Assembly (NCBI GenBank): GCA_900551155.1
Contig: URVA01000001.1
Location: 1-64,000, forward strand
DNA from: an uncultured Eggerthella sp.
GTDB taxonomy: Bacteria > Actinomycetota > Coriobacteriia > Coriobacteriales > Eggerthellaceae
Direction: 5' to 3'
DNA length: 64,000 nucleotides
Part shown: piece by piece, positions 60,625-64,000 of the stretch
How positions within the stretch are numbered: the first letter of the stretch is position 1
How the letters are laid out: every line of letters begins with the position of its first letter
Notes under the pieces: generated by a model
What the model was told of the DNA's origin: nothing
Databases searched by the model: none
Seen by the model: only the letters and a program-made list of their open reading frames with translations
Translations under genes and position numbers: made by a program

Positions 60625-63024
60625 ATGGCACAGACTCCCAATCCGAAAAATCCAAAAAACTTTAAGCAGCCCAATCGGACAAACGTAGTTACTATTATTG
60701 TGTTCCTCGTTATTGGCGTGTTCTTCCTGTTCATGATGGGTCGTACGATGACATCGGCAACAGGGGTAACCCAAACCGATGAACTGCAGACTTCTGAATT
60801 TATGCAGGCAGTTGAACAAGGGCGCGTAAGCACTGCGGTGTATGACACGGGTTCCTACACCATTACTGGTACCTACTATCCTGCTTCTACCGCAGGTGGT
60901 GCTACGGCAGATGCGTACAACGAAGCCTTCGATGCCCTGAATTCCGAGTTGGGCACCATGACTCATGATTCTGGTCGTCTGAATATTGTCGAAACCCAGC
61001 AGCTTGCAGTTGCCAACTTGGGTTCTGAACACAACTACACGGTAACGTGGGTTGGTCAGGATTCTTTGGGTCAGCTGATGGCAGCGAATCCCGAAATTCA
61101 GTACAGTGTTCGTCTGGCATCTCCTTGGGGATCTATCTTAGCTTCCATTTTGCCCATCCTGATTATTGCGGGCTTATTGCTGTTCTTCTTCTCTCAGATG
61201 AACAAGGCAAATAATTCGCAAATGTCTTTCGGTAAGGCAAAATCAAAAGACTATGTTGAAGAACACCCCGATGTTAAGTTTTCTGATGTTGCGGGCGTTG
61301 ACGAAGCAGTTGAGGAAATGCAGGAGATTAAGGACTTCTTGGAAAATCCTGCAAAGTATCAGTCCTTGGGCGCAAAGATTCCTCGTGGTTGTTTGCTGGT
61401 AGGCCCTCCGGGTACTGGTAAAACCTTGCTCGCTCGTGCGGTAGCAGGTGAGGCGGGCGTGCCATTCTTTAGCATTTCTGGTTCCGACTTTGTAGAAATG
61501 TTTGTTGGTGTTGGCGCTTCGCGTGTTCGTAACCTCTTCAAGAAAGCAAAGGAAGCTGCGCCGTCTATTATCTTTATCGACGAAATTGACGCCGTTGGTC
61601 GTCAGCGTGGCGCAGGTCTTGGTGGCGGTCATGATGAACGCGAACAGACCCTGAACCAGTTGCTGGTAGAAATGGACGGCTTTGAAGCAAACGATTCTGT
61701 TGTATTGATTGCTGCTACCAACCGTGCTGACGTTTTGGACCCAGCATTGCTGCGTCCTGGTCGTTTTGACCGTCAGATCGTGGTAGACGTTCCTGATGTT
61801 AAGGGTCGTGAAAAGATCCTGAACGTTCATGCAGCAAACAAACCATTAAGCGATGACGTTGACTTGGTAAGCTTGGCTAAGCTGACTCCTGGTTTCTCTG
61901 GTGCGGACTTGGCAAACTTGCTTAACGAAGCTGCAATTTTGACGGCTCGCCGTAACAAGCGCGTAATTTCCAACAAGGAAGTTCAGGATTCTATGGAGCG
62001 TGTTATTGCTGGTCCTGAACGCAAGGGCAGGGTCTTGGACAAGCAGACGCGTACCACTATTGCTTATCATGAATCTGGTCATGCGCTTGTTGGTCACTTG
62101 CTTGAAAACGCCGATCCTGTTCATAAGATTTCGATTATTTCGCGCGGTCGTGCACTGGGCTATACCTTGTCTATTCCTGACGAGGATAAGGTGCTCAACA
62201 GCCGCAATCAGATGCGCGATGAATTGGCAGTGTTCCTTGGTGGCCGTGTGGCAGAAGAATTGTTCTGCGACGACATTACGACAGGTGCTTCTAACGACCT
62301 CGAACGCGCTACCAAGATGGCTCGCTCTATGGTTACCAATTACGGCATGAGCTCTGAATTGGGTGTTCAGGTATTTGGTCAGCCAAACCATGAAGTGTTC
62401 TTGGGTCGCGATTATGGCAATACTCAGGACTACTCTGATGATACGGCACGTCGTATCGACGATGAAGTAGCTCGCATTATGAAGGAAGCCCACGACCGTG
62501 CTGAATCAATCCTGTCTGCTCATCGCGATCAGATGGATTTGATGGCATCGGTTTTGCTTGAGCGCGAAACGGTTGATGGCAAGGCATGCCAGGCATTGCT
62601 TGATAATCGTTGGGATGAATACCTTCAGGAGGAAAAGAAGGAAGTCGAACAGCGTAAGCTTGAAGAAGAAAAAGCTCAGGCAGAAGCTCCTCAGGGCTCC
62701 GTTGACCAGAGTGGAGCTCAGGGTGGATCCGATCTGCTTGCACCAACGGGTAATCCACAGGTACCTGCATCGGGTAATGGTTCTCAGCCTATGATGCCTG
62801 CTTCGGAGCAGCCTGCTCAACCGACGCAGCATCAGCCATTCCCGCCTTCGGCAACGAATCCTTCTCGTCCAAGGCGTCCTATGCCTATTGATTTGGTAAA
62901 TACCCATCCTGAGCAAAAGCAGCCTACTGAACCTGCTCAGCCACAGCAGCCTGCGCAACCTCAGCAACCTGTTCCAGACACTGACCAGCCTGCAGGCTCT
63001 GATACCACTCAGGACAACAAGTAA
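60625..63024 (+). CDS. ftsH: ATP-dependent zinc metalloprotease FtsH
   Basis: Membrane AAA protease degrading membrane proteins and regulators. The 799-residue protein has TM1 (about 21-39), an extracytoplasmic domain, and TM2 (about 171-190). Walker A 'GPPGTGKT' (260-267), Walker B '[14 protein letters not shown]', the SRH '[21 protein letters not shown]', and the zinc site 'HESGH' (482-486) are intact. After about residue 660 comes a charged helix, then a roughly 120-residue Pro/Gln-rich tail ('[13 protein letters not shown]') longer than in E. coli FtsH. A strong terminator follows. Confidence 0.98.
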   Translation: MAQTPNPKNPKNFKQPNRTNVVTIIVFLVIGVFFLFMMGRTMTSATGVTQTDELQTSEFMQAVEQGRVSTAVYDTGSYTITGTYYPASTAGGATADAYNEAFDALNSELGTMTHDSGRLNIVETQQLAVANLGSEHNYTVTWVGQDSLGQLMAANPEIQYSVRLASPWGSILASILPILIIAGLLLFFFSQMNKANNSQMSFGKAKSKDYVEEHPDVKFSDVAGVDEAVEEMQEIKDFLENPAKYQSLGAKIPRGCLLVGPPGTGKTLLARAVAGEAGVPFFSISGSDFVEMFVGVGASRVRNLFKKAKEAAPSIIFIDEIDAVGRQRGAGLGGGHDEREQTLNQLLVEMDGFEANDSVVLIAATNRADVLDPALLRPGRFDRQIVVDVPDVKGREKILNVHAANKPLSDDVDLVSLAKLTPGFSGADLANLLNEAAILTARRNKRVISNKEVQDSMERVIAGPERKGRVLDKQTRTTIAYHESGHALVGHLLENADPVHKISIISRGRALGYTLSIPDEDKVLNSRNQMRDELAVFLGGRVAEELFCDDITTGASNDLERATKMARSMVTNYGMSSELGVQVFGQPNHEVFLGRDYGNTQDYSDDTARRIDDEVARIMKEAHDRAESILSAHRDQMDLMASVLLERETVDGKACQALLDNRWDEYLQEEKKEVEQRKLEEEKAQAEAPQGSVDQSGAQGGSDLLAPTGNPQVPASGNGSQPMMPASEQPAQPTQHQPFPPSATNPSRPRRPMPIDLVNTHPEQKQPTEPAQPQQPAQPQQPVPDTDQPAGSDTTQDNK

Positions 63025-63063
63025 TAACAAGACAGACGACAAACGTTTTACTACACACGAGGC

Positions 63064-63091
63064 GCCCCGAGCAATTCGCTCGGGGCTTTTT
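63064..63091 (+). terminator. Rho-independent terminator after ftsH
   Basis: Perfect 9-bp stem GCCCCGAGC / GCTCGGGGC with an AATTC loop and TTTTT. The T-run touches the ribosome site (GGAGGAATAGC) of folP. Confidence 0.95.
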
Positions 63092-63102
63092 GGAGGAATA
63101 GC

Positions 63103-64000
63103 ATGATTTGGCGATGCGGCTCTTATTCGTTTGATTCCAGAACTCCCGTAATTATGGGAATACTAAACGTTACTCCTGATTCTTTTTCTGATGGAGGATC
63201 GTATGCTTCTATAGATGAGGCGGTAGCAGCTGGTCGCCAAATGATTGAAGATGGTGCTCTTATTGTTGATGTAGGCGGAGAATCCACCCGTCCTGGTGCA
63301 GATCCCGTCTCGGAAGAAGAAGAGCTCAAGCGCGTTTTAGAGGTTGTGCGACGCTTGGCTGATGAAGACATATGCGTTAGCATCGACACGCGCCATGCGT
63401 CTGTTGCCAAAGCATGCGTAGAGGCAGGCGCAAGCATTATCAATGATGTTACGGGTTTTCGTGATCCAGAAATGGTTAAGGTAGCAGCATCGTGCGATGC
63501 GGGTCTTGTAGTAATGCACATGAAGGGTGACGATCCACGCACTATGCAAAATGAGCCAGAATATACCGATGTCGTTGATGAGGTTCTGACCTATTTGAAA
63601 GATCGCGCTAATCAGCTTGAACAGGCAGGAATTAGCCGCGATCGAATTTGTTTAGATCCTGGTCCTGGTTTTGGTAAAACCGCAAAGCAGACCATTCAGC
63701 TTATGCGAAACTTCCAGGAGTTTGCGCGTTTGGGATATCCCTTAATGGTGGCAGTATCTCGAAAAAGCTATATTGGCTATGCCTATGAAATTGAAGACGC
63801 TAAGCAGCGCGATAACGCTTCTGCTGCCGAGGCATTGATGGCATGCGAATTGGGCGCATCGATTGTTCGCACCCATAATGTTCCTCTTACGGTGAAATCT
63901 ATTGAAGAAAACTTGCGACCTTACGTCTTTATTGGCATGGGCTGCAACGTTGCTCTGGTCGCCGATGAGGGCGAGGAACTTGAAGGCAAAAAAGCAATGC
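63103..64000 (+). CDS. folP: Dihydropteroate synthase, apparently fused to HPPK (partial)
   Basis: DHPS condenses p-aminobenzoate with DHPPP in folate synthesis. The frame starts at ATG 63103, 6 nt after GGAGG, and runs off the right edge (299 residues visible). DHPS motifs are 'MGILNVTPDSFSDGG', 'DVGGESTRPGADPV', 'NDVTGFRDPEM', 'MHMKGDDPRTMQ', 'LDPGPGFGKTAKQ' and 'VAVSRKSYIG'. From about residue 278 a new domain begins, 'YVFIGMGCNVALVADEG', resembling the HPPK (FolK) N-terminus 'IGLGSN'. A DHPS-HPPK fusion is therefore likely but cannot be proven here. Folate is used by GlyA (12567). Confidence 0.9.
   Translation, partial: MIWRCGSYSFDSRTPVIMGILNVTPDSFSDGGSYASIDEAVAAGRQMIEDGALIVDVGGESTRPGADPVSEEEELKRVLEVVRRLADEDICVSIDTRHASVAKACVEAGASIINDVTGFRDPEMVKVAASCDAGLVVMHMKGDDPRTMQNEPEYTDVVDEVLTYLKDRANQLEQAGISRDRICLDPGPGFGKTAKQTIQLMRNFQEFARLGYPLMVAVSRKSYIGYAYEIEDAKQRDNASAAEALMACELGASIVRTHNVPLTVKSIEENLRPYVFIGMGCNVALVADEGEELEGKKAM

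Overview
The window reads as chromosomal DNA of a low-to-mid G+C, anaerobic actinobacterium of the class Coriobacteriia, most likely an Eggerthellaceae-type organism. This is inference from gene content and style, not from an rRNA or a database match. Pointers are a superoxide reductase rather than a classical SOD, an old-yellow-enzyme/FadH-type flavoenzyme with an Fe-S cluster, an Fe-S aldo/keto reductase, an ATP synthase b subunit with a secretory-type leader, a dihydropteroate synthase apparently fused to HPPK, and a membrane-bound Ser/Thr kinase. Gene density is high, most genes lie on the + strand, and strong GC-hairpin/T-run terminators separate the units. There is no rRNA, CRISPR array, IS element or prophage.

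Layout. 0-1.5 kb: a leftward pair, a macrodomain-HTH protein followed by a VWA protein cut by the window edge. 1.7-4.4 kb: alanine racemase, family-4 uracil-DNA glycosylase, an Nfu-type Fe-S scaffold and a small Cys-rich protein. 4.5-6.1 kb: lgt and superoxide reductase. 6.2-11.1 kb: two FAD proteins, TsaC/Sua5 and an alpha/beta hydrolase. 11.3-15.2 kb: rpiB, a lipoprotein, glyA, upp and dCMP deaminase. 15.5-22.7 kb: a complete F1Fo ATP synthase operon (small membrane protein, then atpB-E-F-H-A-G-D-C), closed by a terminator and followed by a second, divergent atpC. 23.7-33.0 kb: a leftward dienoyl-CoA-reductase-like enzyme, then dnaE, truA, an NSS-family transporter and ychF.

33.3-38.3 kb: Fe-S aldo/keto reductase, larB, a shortened LarC-like protein and a large transmembrane protein kinase. 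38.4-42.1 kb: a leftward zinc phospholipase C-like protein, a UMF1-type MFS permease, and a leftward pyridoxamine kinase with a small membrane protein. 42.2-46.0 kb: serS, then three genes that may act together: a single-pass membrane protein, a free-standing domain resembling the N-terminal domain of cyanophycin synthetase, and a D-Ala-D-Ala-ligase-like ATP-grasp protein that has lost the usual ligand residues. 46.1-50.0 kb: envelope or membrane-associated proteins (YtxH-like, PRC-barrel, TVP38/TMEM64, Gln/Tyr-rich TM2 protein).

50.1-52.9 kb: class I aldolase, a small conserved-looking protein, a prepilin peptidase and a leftward tRNA-Leu(CAA). 53.1-57.7 kb: aminotransferase, HAD phosphatase, a TetR regulator divergent from ferritin, a VOC protein and a leftward 4-TM protein. 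57.9-64 kb: the classic tilS-maf-hpt-ftsH-folP run, with folP cut by the right edge.

The most unusual items are the split cyanophycin-synthetase-like/ATP-grasp cluster, the truncated LarC beside LarB, the duplicated ATP synthase epsilon subunit, the macrodomain-HTH/VWA pair, and several short degenerate tandem repeats placed just upstream of genes. Start codons were chosen from Shine-Dalgarno position and family N-termini, and are often shorter than the longest open frame.
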